A stretch of 64,000 bases of DNA. Source: Pseudomonadota bacterium. Its GTDB lineage: Bacteria > Pseudomonadota > Alphaproteobacteria > Rhodospirillales > Magnetospirillaceae. The notes under the pieces were generated by a model. The model had not been told where the DNA came from. It saw only the letters and a list, made by a program, of their open reading frames with translations, and did no database searches. Where the stretch lies: positions 48,595 through 112,594 of the forward strand of contig JAJZVW010000011.1 of assembly GCA_021847015.1 (NCBI GenBank), written 5' to 3'. Shown here in pieces: positions 18,018-25,946 of the stretch. Positions within the stretch are counted from its first letter, which is position 1. Each line of letters begins with the position of its first letter. Position numbers and translations under genes: made by a program.

Positions 18018-19145
18018 TTACCGCATCCGCCGCAAATAGGCGCGCTCGAACGCCCGCTTCGCCCAGTGCATCAGGCGCAGGCCCGGCAGCACGAGGTTAC
18101 GGCGTTCGCTGCGGTAGACCAGGATGCCGGTATCCAGCGTATCGACGATGCACACCAGTTCGGCCTTGAACCGCTGGGCGGGCTCGCGGCCGGCGAGTTC
18201 GGCGGCCAGGTTGGCCGCAGCCGCTTCAGCCTGAAGGTCGGCCTGGTGGGCCTGCTTCGGCATCCAGTCGGGCCCCGGATAACTGCCGCAATCCCCCACC
18301 ACGTAAACCTTCTCGAATCCGGGAACGCGGCACTGGGAGTCGGCCTGGACCATGCCGCCCGGCGAGCGCGGCAGCGGCGAGTTGTCGAGCCAGGCGGGAC
18401 CGGTCAGGCCCGGCATGAACAGGATCATGTCTGCCGGAATCTCCCCGCCCTCGGTCACCACCTTGTCGGCCTCGAAGCGCACCGGCTTGTGGCCGAGATG
18501 GGTGTCGATGCCGCGCCTGGCCATTTCCCGCAGCAGGCCGGCCACCGCCTTGGGGCCCAGGCGGGCGCCCGGCTGCGCTGCCGGGTTGAAGAACACCAGA
18601 CGGAACCGGTCGCGCCGCTTCTGGCGCCGCAGCAGGGCATCGATGCCAAAGAGGAATTCGAACATCGGTCCGCCGCGCACGGCCGAGGGCTCGTTGGGAT
18701 TGGCCCCGAAGCCGACGGCGATGGTGCCTCCGTCCAGGGCGTCCAGGCGGTCGCGGATCGCCTCGGCCTGGGGAAGCCCCTCGCAGGGAATGATGGCGTG
18801 TTCGATCCCCGGCAGCTTCTTGATGAAGCGCCCGCCGGTGGCGATCACCAGGGCGTCGTTGCGCACCTCGCCGGCGCTGGTGGCCACCACCCGGCCTCCA
18901 TCGGCGATGCCCTCGACGGTGGCCTGCCGGAAGGTCACGCCGTGCTCCGCGAAGAAGCCCTTGAGGGGGACCAGCAGTTCCGGCCCTTTGCGCAGGCGCG
19001 CGGGAACCCAGATCAGGCTGGGCAGGTATTGAAACGTATCGCGCGGCGCCACCACCGTAATCTCGGCGTCCACATTGTGGCGCCGCAAAGCGCGGATGGC
19101 GGTGAGCGCACCGAATCCGGCGCCCAGCACAGTGATGTTCGTCAT
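18018..19145 (-). CDS. NDH-2/sulfide:quinone-reductase-like flavoprotein
   Basis: 375 residues from the ATG at 19145. FAD motif ITVLGAGFGALTAIRAL opens the protein, NALVIATGGRF-type and VYVVGDCGSYPGPDWMPKQA segments give the second nucleotide-binding ATG/GD elements, and GPMFEFLFGIDALL is like the SQR branch of pyridine-nucleotide disulfide oxidoreductases. The catalytic Cys set of true SQR is not complete, so sulfide oxidation is not claimed. It probably reduces a quinone or another acceptor. It is the last gene of the leftward PAP2-CrcB-DUF190 block. Confidence 0.72.
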   Translation of the reverse strand: MTNITVLGAGFGALTAIRALRRHNVDAEITVVAPRDTFQYLPSLIWVPARLRKGPELLVPLKGFFAEHGVTFRQATVEGIADGGRVVATSAGEVRNDALVIATGGRFIKKLPGIEHAIIPCEGLPQAEAIRDRLDALDGGTIAVGFGANPNEPSAVRGGPMFEFLFGIDALLRRQKRRDRFRLVFFNPAAQPGARLGPKAVAGLLREMARRGIDTHLGHKPVRFEADKVVTEGGEIPADMILFMPGLTGPAWLDNSPLPRSPGGMVQADSQCRVPGFEKVYVVGDCGSYPGPDWMPKQAHQADLQAEAAAANLAAELAGREPAQRFKAELVCIVDTLDTGILVYRSERRNLVLPGLRLMHWAKRAFERAYLRRMR

Positions 19146-19260
19146 CCTCGGCCGTATCCTCTTCGTGGTTCCCGCCGCATAGTCCTGCGGTTGAAATGCG
19201 GGAGCCAACGAAAAATCGCAAGAGAGGGCGGCGGAAATGACCGGTCAAACGCCACGCAGG

Positions 19261-19602
19261 CTAATCGTTCCGGCTGGTTCCGTACTGGATCACCTGCACC
19301 CGTTCAAGGGTGACAAGGCCGCAGCCGATCATGCTGTCCAGGACCGGCAGGAACGCGTCGATCTTGTCCTGGGTATCGACGATTTCGACGACGATGGGCA
19401 GATCCTCGGACAGGCGCAGGATCTTGCTGGTGTGGACCCGGCTGGAATGGCCGAATCCCAAGGGACCGCGCAGCACGGTGGCTCCCGCCATGTGCATCTC
19501 GCGGGCCTTCATCACGATCGCCTCGTACAGAGGCTGGCGGCCACAGCGGTCGTCCTCGCCGATGAAGATGCGGAGGAGCATGGCGTCCTTGGGCAACGAC
19601 AT
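19261..19602 (-). CDS. DUF190 protein (CrcB-associated), copy 1
   Basis: 113 residues, beginning LPKDAMLLRIFIGEDD and carrying MKAREMHMAGATVLRGPLG and DLPIVVEIVDTQDKID, the hallmark of DUF190. The fold is PII-like. It lies 10 bases after a crcB gene, and the same order recurs at 37577. The two DUF190 copies are very similar. Family function is not established; a regulatory role for the fluoride channel is a guess from context. Confidence 0.85.
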   Translation of the reverse strand: MSLPKDAMLLRIFIGEDDRCGRQPLYEAIVMKAREMHMAGATVLRGPLGFGHSSRVHTSKILRLSEDLPIVVEIVDTQDKIDAFLPVLDSMIGCGLVTLERVQVIQYGTSRND

Positions 19603-19612
19603 GAAGACCCTC

Positions 19613-19996
19613 CTATTCGTTGATCAGCATGGCGCCGGCATGGCCGAGCCATACGCCGAGCAGGCAAAGCGCCACCGACAAGCCGATATTGAGCATGGCC
19701 CCGCCCGCTTCCCCGTTCTGGGCGAGCGTCAGGGTTTGCAGGCTGAATGAGGAAAAGGTGGTGTAGCCGCCGCAAATCCCAATCATGAAGAATTGCCGCC
19801 ACTCGGTGGGAACCAGGATGCGTCCCTCGGGACCGGTGAGGCTGCCGAACAGGCCGATGGCGAACGACCCGGTGATATTGATGACCAGGGTTCCCCAGGG
19901 AAAGGTCTGCCCGACCCAATTGGCGATCAGGCCCGACAGCCAATAGCGCAGCGTGCCGCCAATCGCGCTGCCGATGGCCACAAGAAGATAGGTCAT
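19613..19996 (-). CDS. crcB: CrcB/Fluc fluoride channel, copy 1
   Basis: 127 residues with four transmembrane segments. Diagnostic residues are seen in GGTLRYWLSG (first helix), PWGTLVINITGSF (pore Asn) and GGYTTFSSFSLQT (Phe-box). Fluc exports fluoride as a dual-topology dimer in the inner membrane. Its start overlaps the PAP2 stop by ATGA. This copy has no fluoride riboswitch immediately upstream, unlike the copy at 37938, which is roughly four-fifths identical. Confidence 0.93.
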   Translation of the reverse strand: MTYLLVAIGSAIGGTLRYWLSGLIANWVGQTFPWGTLVINITGSFAIGLFGSLTGPEGRILVPTEWRQFFMIGICGGYTTFSSFSLQTLTLAQNGEAGGAMLNIGLSVALCLLGVWLGHAGAMLINE

Positions 19997-20676
19997 GCCC
20001 GCCCCAAAGAATCGGTCGGATCGCGCCCCGCAAGCATCACGCGGGCCAGCCCCCAGGAACAGCCATAGACCACCAGGCCGGAGAAGACAACGTCACTGAG
20101 AAAATGGCCGCCTTCCATGATCCGAACCGCCCCCACGGCGCCGCCGAGCAAAATACCCCCCGCGGTCGCCAGGACCCGCCGCCGCCGGCCGATCACGAAG
20201 GCCAAAGCCACGGGATAGAACCCCATCGCCGCATGGCCGGACACGAAGGAACAATTGCCGTGGCACTGGTCGGATATCGCCAGGGCCGGAGAGAACGTCT
20301 TGGTTCCCCCGAACTCCACGACCTGCGACGGCCGGGCGCGGCCCCAATGCTCCTTGAACACCACGTTGACCAACAGCCCCGGCCCGACGGCCAGCACCAT
20401 CAGCAGATAGGCGAGCTTGCGCCAGGACAGGCCCAACACGGCCCTGCGCGTCCAGGCCGACCAACCCGTCGCCAGGACAAGGAAGATGCTGAGAGCCACC
20501 GTCAGGGGCGGAACGGCATCGTGGACGAAGCGAATGACGGGAATGGTGTAAAGAAAAAAGCCGAGATGAGACCGGTAGAATACGCGCGTCACGGCAAGGT
20601 CGATGCCGGGAAAGGCCGTGAACGCCACCACGGCAAGAATCAGCAGCCCGAGGTAGATTGTCGTCCTCATGGACAC
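19993..20676 (-). CDS. PAP2-type membrane phosphatase
   Basis: 227 residues with about six hydrophobic segments. The three PAP2 signature blocks are KEHWGRARP (KxxxxxxRP), FVSGHAAMGF (SGH) and RIMEGGHFLSD (RxxxxxHxxxD). Family members dephosphorylate undecaprenyl diphosphate, lipid phosphates or lipid A at the membrane. It heads the crcB block and its 3' end overlaps crcB by four bases. An undecaprenyl-diphosphate phosphatase would suit the polysaccharide context, but this is not shown. Confidence 0.88.
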   Translation of the reverse strand: MSMRTTIYLGLLILAVVAFTAFPGIDLAVTRVFYRSHLGFFLYTIPVIRFVHDAVPPLTVALSIFLVLATGWSAWTRRAVLGLSWRKLAYLLMVLAVGPGLLVNVVFKEHWGRARPSQVVEFGGTKTFSPALAISDQCHGNCSFVSGHAAMGFYPVALAFVIGRRRRVLATAGGILLGGAVGAVRIMEGGHFLSDVVFSGLVVYGCSWGLARVMLAGRDPTDSLGRA

Positions 20677-20895
20677 GGGATATCTAGCCTTTCAAGCCGT
20701 GCGGACCACGCCGCAACACACGTTGCCTCCAGCCGCACACGGAGATGCGGAGCCTAACAACCGTCATCGGCGATGTGAACCCTTTTTACCCGCCAATGCT
20801 TGACTGAGAGTTTGCGAAAGAATGCCCATTCCGCTCGAATCCGACGAAAAAACGCCAATGTTTTCAATGGGCGCTCTTTCACAAGTTCGATCGAT

Positions 20896-21672
20896 TTACA
20901 AACTCTGGGATTCGCGCACGAAGGCCCGCACTTCGGCCAGGCTGTCGGGGATGGGCGAGCCCGCCGCCCGGCGCAATTTGTCCAGCGCCAGTTCATAGCG
21001 GATCACCGGCGCCCCCGCCTCGAACTCCGACGCGGATTTGCATTCCGCGTGCAGGTCCCCGAGATGGACGCGCCCCCCGCCCCCCAGGTTGAACACCTCC
21101 CCCGCCACACCGGACGACACGACCGACCAGACCAGGGCGGCGGCGTGGTCGGTCTGGATGAACTGGAGTTCGGATTCCGGCGCCAATCGCACCGCTGCGC
21201 CCGTCACCATGTCGAAGATGGCGTTTTTCCTGAGACCGGGGCCGACGAAACCGCCCATGCGGAAGATCAACCAGTTGCGATGCTCACCGCGTACCAGTTG
21301 TTCGGCCATCCACTTGTGGCGGCCGTAGCGGCTTGCGGCGGGCAGAGTATCGACCGAATCCTCGCCGGTTGTCGCCGGGCTCGACGGGTCGGGATAAACG
21401 TCCCCCGACGACAGGAACACGTACCGGGATGCCCGGAAGGCATGGAGGCTTTCGGCGACGCTGCGCACCGAGGCGTCGAACTCCCACAGTGGATCGCGGT
21501 CGGCCAGGAACTTCCTGCTGTTGCCGTTGGCGTTGATCAACACATCGCAGGCCGTGCCGCGCAGGCCGTCGTAATTTTCGCGGGTGACCACCATATGGGG
21601 CAGGCCCAGGCGCTCCAACAGGCGCACATAGGCCGAACCGACGAACCCCCGCCCGCCGATGACGTAGATCAT
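20896..21672 (-). CDS. NAD(P)-binding SDR, nucleotide-sugar reductase/epimerase-like
   Basis: 258 residues. It begins MIYVIGGRGFVGSAYVRLL (GxxGxxG), has FLSSGDVYPDPS with the catalytic Ser/Thr region, and YGRHKWMAE as YxxxK. VFNLGGGGRVHLGDLH is typical of extended SDRs near the C-terminus. It is the last gene of the leftward heptose module. It is short for an epimerase and may be an RmlD-like reductase. Substrate unknown. Confidence 0.78.
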   Translation of the reverse strand: MIYVIGGRGFVGSAYVRLLERLGLPHMVVTRENYDGLRGTACDVLINANGNSRKFLADRDPLWEFDASVRSVAESLHAFRASRYVFLSSGDVYPDPSSPATTGEDSVDTLPAASRYGRHKWMAEQLVRGEHRNWLIFRMGGFVGPGLRKNAIFDMVTGAAVRLAPESELQFIQTDHAAALVWSVVSSGVAGEVFNLGGGGRVHLGDLHAECKSASEFEAGAPVIRYELALDKLRRAAGSPIPDSLAEVRAFVRESQSL

Positions 21673-21684
21673 GGCGCGCCCGCC

Positions 21685-22647
21685 CTAAAGCCGAAGGCCA
21701 TCGGCGCGGCCGGCGTAATTGGCGGCGAACCAGGCGATGGTGCGCCGCAGCCCCTCCTCCAGCGGCGTGGAGCACGCCAATCCCAAACCGCTGAGACGGG
21801 TCGTGTCGAAGATCTTCACCATCTGCCCGTCCGGCTTCGCGGTATCCCAGACGATCTCGCCCGCGAAGCCCACCAGCCGGGCGATGGTTTCGGCCAGGGT
21901 GCGGATGGGGGTGGTGGTCCCGGTCGAGATGTTGACGGGCAGGTCGTCGTCATAGCTTTCGATGAAATACGGGATCGTGGCGGCCACGTCGGCGGCATAG
22001 ACGAAGTCCCGCTGGGGCGCGCCGGTGCCCCACATCTCGATGGTGCGCTGTGCGGTCAGACCGGCTTCGTAATAACGGCGGATCATCGCCGGCACGACGT
22101 GGCTGTCCAGCGGATGGAAGTTGTCGAATTCGCCGTACATGTTGCCCGGGATGATCACCGACGTCCGCATGCCGTGCTGGGCGCGGTACGCCTGGGCGGC
22201 CACGGTGCCCATCATCTTGGCGGTGGAGTAGCCGGCACTTTCAGTCTGCGGATAGCCGCACCACAACTGGCTCTCACCGATGGGGCTGGCCGCCTTGGCC
22301 GGATACGAACAGCCGCCCATGGGGTAGACCATCTTCGCCACGCCGGCACGGGCGGCGGCCTCGAACACCAGGGCGGTGAGGATGGTGTTGCGGTAGTAGA
22401 AATCGGCGGGATAGGTCCGGTTGGCGCCGATACCGCCCGAATAGGCCGCGTAATGGACCACGACGTCCGGCTTGTGGTCCTCGAACATCCGGCGCACCTG
22501 CACCGGGTCCATGAGATCGTAGTCCTTCGAGGAAACCGCAACCACCGCATCGGCGCCGTAGCGGGCCCGCAGCACCGGCACGGTATGACGGCCAAGGAAC
22601 CCCGTGGCACCGGTGAGAAGAACCTTGCGGATAGCCGGAATCGTCAT
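21685..22647 (-). CDS. GDP-L-fucose-synthase-like epimerase/reductase (WcaG family)
   Basis: 320 residues from the ATG at 22647, preceded by GGAGAGGGGGGAG. The motifs of the WcaG branch are present: LLTGATGFLGRHTV, HYAAYSGGIGANRTYPADFY, GYSTAKMMG (YxxxK), MWGTGAPQRDFVYA and WDTAKPDGQMVKIFD. This family epimerises and reduces GDP-4-keto-6-deoxy sugars, including GDP-heptoses. Downstream of HddA and HddC-like genes it fits modification of a GDP-heptose, which is inference. Confidence 0.85.
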   Translation of the reverse strand: MTIPAIRKVLLTGATGFLGRHTVPVLRARYGADAVVAVSSKDYDLMDPVQVRRMFEDHKPDVVVHYAAYSGGIGANRTYPADFYYRNTILTALVFEAAARAGVAKMVYPMGGCSYPAKAASPIGESQLWCGYPQTESAGYSTAKMMGTVAAQAYRAQHGMRTSVIIPGNMYGEFDNFHPLDSHVVPAMIRRYYEAGLTAQRTIEMWGTGAPQRDFVYAADVAATIPYFIESYDDDLPVNISTGTTTPIRTLAETIARLVGFAGEIVWDTAKPDGQMVKIFDTTRLSGLGLACSTPLEEGLRRTIAWFAANYAGRADGLRL

Positions 22648-22673
22648 GTCTCCCCCCTCTCCATCACCAGCGG

Positions 22674-23672
22674 CTACATGCGGCCCAGGACCGTCGTGCC
22701 ATGGAAATCCACGTCGAAGCCGATGCAGTTGCGCACCCCGACGGCGGCCTCGAACACCGGCCGCCGTTCCGGCGGCACGACCATCAGCAGGAAGCCGCCG
22801 CCCCCGGCACCGCACAGCTTGCCCCCCAGCGCACCATGGCGGAGGCAGTGGTCGTAAAGCTCGTTGATCCGCTGCGAGCTTATCCCCGAGGACAGGCCCC
22901 GTTTGAGCGCCCAGGATTCATGCAGCAGCGCGGCGATGTCCGCCAGCTGGCTTTCGCCGCTCCCGCTCTCCAGCACCTTCTGGGCTTCGTCCACCATCGT
23001 CAGCATGTGGCCAAGCTCGGCATCGACCTTGCGGGCACGGGTGTTGGCCAATTGCTCGGCGACCACCTCGCTGGCGTTCCGCTTGAGGCCGGTATAGACG
23101 AGGACCATCCCTTGCGTCATCGCGTGCAGGGCGCTGCCGCTGATGTGAACCGGCGTAATGCGGAACGTGTCCTCCCCCGAAAAGTCGAACCGGTTGAAAC
23201 CGCCGAAGGCGGCGTGCAACTGGTCCTGCACGCCGACGTTTTCCTTCAGCAACGCCTGCTCGGTGTGGATCGCCTCCCGCGCCAGTTCCATGCGGGTCCG
23301 CGGTATGCCTTTCAAATGGGACAGCACGTTGACCATGCCGACGGTGAAGGCCGACGAACTGGCCAGCCCCGCGGACGCGGGAAGATCGGCCTGGATCGAG
23401 AAATCGGTCGGCTGGTCCCAGCCGTAATGCGCAAGCAGCGCGCGGACCACCGGATGCCGGATGGCGTCGGCGCGGTCCACCAGCTCCACGGTGGAATAGC
23501 TGACGCGGAAGCGGTAATCGGTGTGGGCGTTCAGGAGCAACGAGCTGATGTAGATGTACTTGTCGATGGCGAAGCCGATGACGCTGCCGCCGTTGCGCCG
23601 GAAATAGGCCGGATAATCGGTACCTCCGCCGAACAGGCTGACGCGCATGGGGGTCCGCACCACGGTGACCAT
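22674..23672 (-). CDS. hddA: GHMP kinase, D-glycero-D-manno-heptose-7-phosphate kinase-like
   Basis: 332 residues from the ATG at 23672, whose A is shared with the TGA of the upstream gene (TGATG). MRVSLFGGGTDYPAYF and LPASAGLASSSAFTVGMVN (the GHMP phosphate-binding loop) match the HddA/LmbP branch, and LCGAGGGGFLLMVVPP is motif 3. HddA makes heptose 1,7-bisphosphate in the GDP-heptose pathway. Co-occurrence with an HddC-like guanylyltransferase makes this assignment good. Confidence 0.82.
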   Translation of the reverse strand: MVTVVRTPMRVSLFGGGTDYPAYFRRNGGSVIGFAIDKYIYISSLLLNAHTDYRFRVSYSTVELVDRADAIRHPVVRALLAHYGWDQPTDFSIQADLPASAGLASSSAFTVGMVNVLSHLKGIPRTRMELAREAIHTEQALLKENVGVQDQLHAAFGGFNRFDFSGEDTFRITPVHISGSALHAMTQGMVLVYTGLKRNASEVVAEQLANTRARKVDAELGHMLTMVDEAQKVLESGSGESQLADIAALLHESWALKRGLSSGISSQRINELYDHCLRHGALGGKLCGAGGGGFLLMVVPPERRPVFEAAVGVRNCIGFDVDFHGTTVLGRM

Positions 23673-24436
23673 CACTGTCCTCCCTGTCGCGCCGGCGCCG
23701 TCGGCGGCAACCGCGAGGGATCGTCCCAGAGGCCGAGGAACGTCTCGACGAACGCATCCGCTTCGGCGAGGCTTTCGGGTGTGCCGATGTCGATGAAGGG
23801 AGCGTCGGCGGCAACCACGCCGATGCGCGCGCCTTGCCCCAGCCAGAAGGGAATGCACTCCTGCTCCAGGCTGAGCGGCCCGGGGGCGAGGCGGTCGAGG
23901 AGGCGCGAGCGCAGAAGGTAGATTCCCGCGTTGATCAGGCCCGCTCCCGGGCGCTTTTCATGGAAGCCGCGCAGCAGGCCGCCGTCGCCGATATCCAGGC
24001 CGCCGAACCGGCCGGCATCCGCGGCCCGTACCGCGACGATGACGCCGTCCAAAGTCCCATCCCCGTCGAGCCATCGGTAGGCCGCCGCCAGCGACGCCAA
24101 GGCGAGGGAATCGCCGTTGACGATCAGGTAGCGGTCGTCCTTCCACGTCGATGCCGCGTTGACCACGGCGCCGCCCGTCCCCAGCGGACTCGGTTCGACG
24201 CAAACAATCATCCGGCACCCGGGCCGCTCCCGGATTTCCGCCGCGGCCCACGCGGCGACCTGCTCGGAGAGATGACGCGCCGCCAACACCATGCGCGTCT
24301 CGCCCTGGCTTTCGACCCAGCGGCTGACCCAGTGCAGGAACGGGCGGCCGGCGACCGTCACCAACGGCTTGGGCCGGTCCGGCACGATCCCGGCGATCCT
24401 GGTTCCCATACCGCCCGCCAAGATGATTGCGACCAT
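23672..24436 (-). CDS. hddC: Sugar-1-phosphate nucleotidyltransferase, GDP-heptose pyrophosphorylase-like
   Basis: 254 residues from the ATG at 24436. The nucleotide-binding loop is AIILAGGMGTRIAGI, followed by PKPLVTVAGRPFLHW (catalytic Lys), EPSPLGTGGAV and YLIVNGDSLAL (metal Asp), all typical of RmlA/ManC-like transferases. Its size and position between an epimerase and HddA match HddC, which forms GDP-D-glycero-D-manno-heptose. CTP or GTP preference cannot be read from sequence alone. Confidence 0.8.
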   Translation of the reverse strand: MVAIILAGGMGTRIAGIVPDRPKPLVTVAGRPFLHWVSRWVESQGETRMVLAARHLSEQVAAWAAAEIRERPGCRMIVCVEPSPLGTGGAVVNAASTWKDDRYLIVNGDSLALASLAAAYRWLDGDGTLDGVIVAVRAADAGRFGGLDIGDGGLLRGFHEKRPGAGLINAGIYLLRSRLLDRLAPGPLSLEQECIPFWLGQGARIGVVAADAPFIDIGTPESLAEADAFVETFLGLWDDPSRLPPTAPARQGGQ

Positions 24437-24474
24437 GCCGGACCCCGCGCAGCCGAGGATGGTGAAACGGGCCG

Positions 24475-25413
24475 TCAGACGTTGGCAAACCGCCGGTTGC
24501 GGATCATGGTGTAGCCCTTGATCAGTTCCTTGATCCCGTCGTCCAGCGACCAGTCGGGCGTCCAGCCGGCGGCTTCGATCTTGGCGTTGGAGACGATGTA
24601 GTCCCGCTTGTCCGGGTCCTCGCCGATGGGAGCCTCGATGTAGACGAACGCCGGCAAATGCTCCTTGATCTTGGCGCACAGTTCCAGCTTGGACAGGTTC
24701 GCCGAGGACAAACCGACATTGTAGGCCTGGTTGTTCATGGCCTCGTATTTGCCGATGGCGTGGAGGAAGACCTTGGCGATGTCGCGGATATGGATGTAGT
24801 TCCGTTTGAAGTGGCCTTCGAAAATCACCACCGCGCGATCGGTGAAGGCCCGGTGGGTGAAATCGTTCACCAGCAGGTCGATGCGCATGCGCGGCGACAT
24901 GCCGAAAACGGTCGCCAGCCGGAAGGTGACGCCGTTGCCGCTGTCAAGGATCGCCCGCTCGGATTCGACCTTGGAACTTCCGTACAGGGAGATGGGCCGA
25001 AGGGGAGTCTCCTCGGTGCAGAAGGTGTCCTTCTCGCCGATCCCGTAGCCGGAATTGGTGGTGGGATAGAGCAGCTTCTGCCCCCGGCCGACCAGCTTCG
25101 ACAGCATGATGACGGCATCCCGGTTGGTGGTGACCGCGTTGAACGGGTCCTGGGCGCACAACGGCGCGCCCACCAGACCCGCCAGCGGGATGACGATGTC
25201 GGCCTTGGCGGCCAGCTTGCGCATCAGCGCCTCGTCGCGGGCGTCGCCCTTGACGGGATGGAAGCTGTCGTAGCGGCAGCAATCCGACAGGACGGTGTCG
25301 CCTTCCCGGAAGATGTCGACAACGGTGACGTCGAAGCCCCGTTCCAGGAGGATCGGGATCAAGACCGTGCCGAGGTAGCCGGCCCCACCGGTTATCAAAA
25401 CCTTTTCAGCCAT
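24475..25413 (-). CDS. NAD-dependent epimerase/dehydratase (extended SDR)
   Basis: 312 residues. VLITGGAGYLGTVLIPILLE (GxxGxxG), YPTTNSGYGIGE with the catalytic Thr/Ser, LYGSSKVESE (YxxxK) and FRLATVFGMSPRMRIDLLV are clear. It leads the leftward heptose module, 38 bases before the HddC-like gene. A nucleotide-sugar epimerase or dehydratase is likely; C4 epimerisation of a GDP-heptose would fit, but is inference. Confidence 0.82.
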   Translation of the reverse strand: MAEKVLITGGAGYLGTVLIPILLERGFDVTVVDIFREGDTVLSDCCRYDSFHPVKGDARDEALMRKLAAKADIVIPLAGLVGAPLCAQDPFNAVTTNRDAVIMLSKLVGRGQKLLYPTTNSGYGIGEKDTFCTEETPLRPISLYGSSKVESERAILDSGNGVTFRLATVFGMSPRMRIDLLVNDFTHRAFTDRAVVIFEGHFKRNYIHIRDIAKVFLHAIGKYEAMNNQAYNVGLSSANLSKLELCAKIKEHLPAFVYIEAPIGEDPDKRDYIVSNAKIEAAGWTPDWSLDDGIKELIKGYTMIRNRRFANV

Positions 25414-25494
25414 CTCCGGCTCCGATTCGTTTCCGTCCGCCTATCCGGACAATATTGCGTTAGGAGAACGTCACCCTGAGTACCGTATCGCCTC

Positions 25495-25639
25495 CAGGGC
25501 TGTTCAGTTCTGAAGCTGTCATCCCGAGAGAGCGGAGCGACAGAGGGATCTTTCACGCGAAGGTGCCGGAAAGATTCCTCGCCTTCGGCTCGGAATGACA
25601 ACAAGGGATGCGACGCGAGCCGAGCACTGAACAGACCTG
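25495..25639. repeat. Dispersed palindromic element, copy 1
   Basis: 145 bases bounded by near-perfect terminal inverted repeats (CAGGGCTGTTCAGT at the left, ACTGAACAGACCTG at the right). Inside is a long imperfect hairpin starting GTCATCCCGAG and ending CTCGGAATGAC. The element has the same length as copy 2 and lies between the heptose module and the TPR-GT9 gene. It has no coding capacity and looks like a MITE or REP-like element. The remaining bases of the gap 25414-25946 hold nothing I recognise. Confidence 0.85.
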
Positions 25640-25946
25640 GTATCGCCGCCGGTTCTCCTTGCGGCGGATATGCGGTGATTTTCTAGATAACATCGGCCAA
25701 GGGGAGTTGTCCAGGCGGAGCCCGCAAGGGGCCGGAAAACCGGAATACCGGAAATTTTTATGATGATCACATCTTGGTAAATAATTCACTTACACCGCAC
25801 ATTTTCCTCGACCAACGCCTTTCCTCGGCGATAGGAATAACGCCTGCCCACCGTCGGCGAGACCGGGGCGAAACTTGATTTCTGCTGTATTGCGGCCCAC
25901 GGGTCGCATCATTAAGATGCGCCAGATATTTCGGCGCGAGAACAAC

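Noticed and set aside
20700..20770. Sequence resembling part of a fluoride riboswitch upstream of PAP2/crcB copy 1
   Set aside because: Only GGAGATGCGGAGCC and AACAACC resemble the motif, on the plus strand pointing away from the genes, and there is no CUGAUG-type closing segment or pseudoknot partner.
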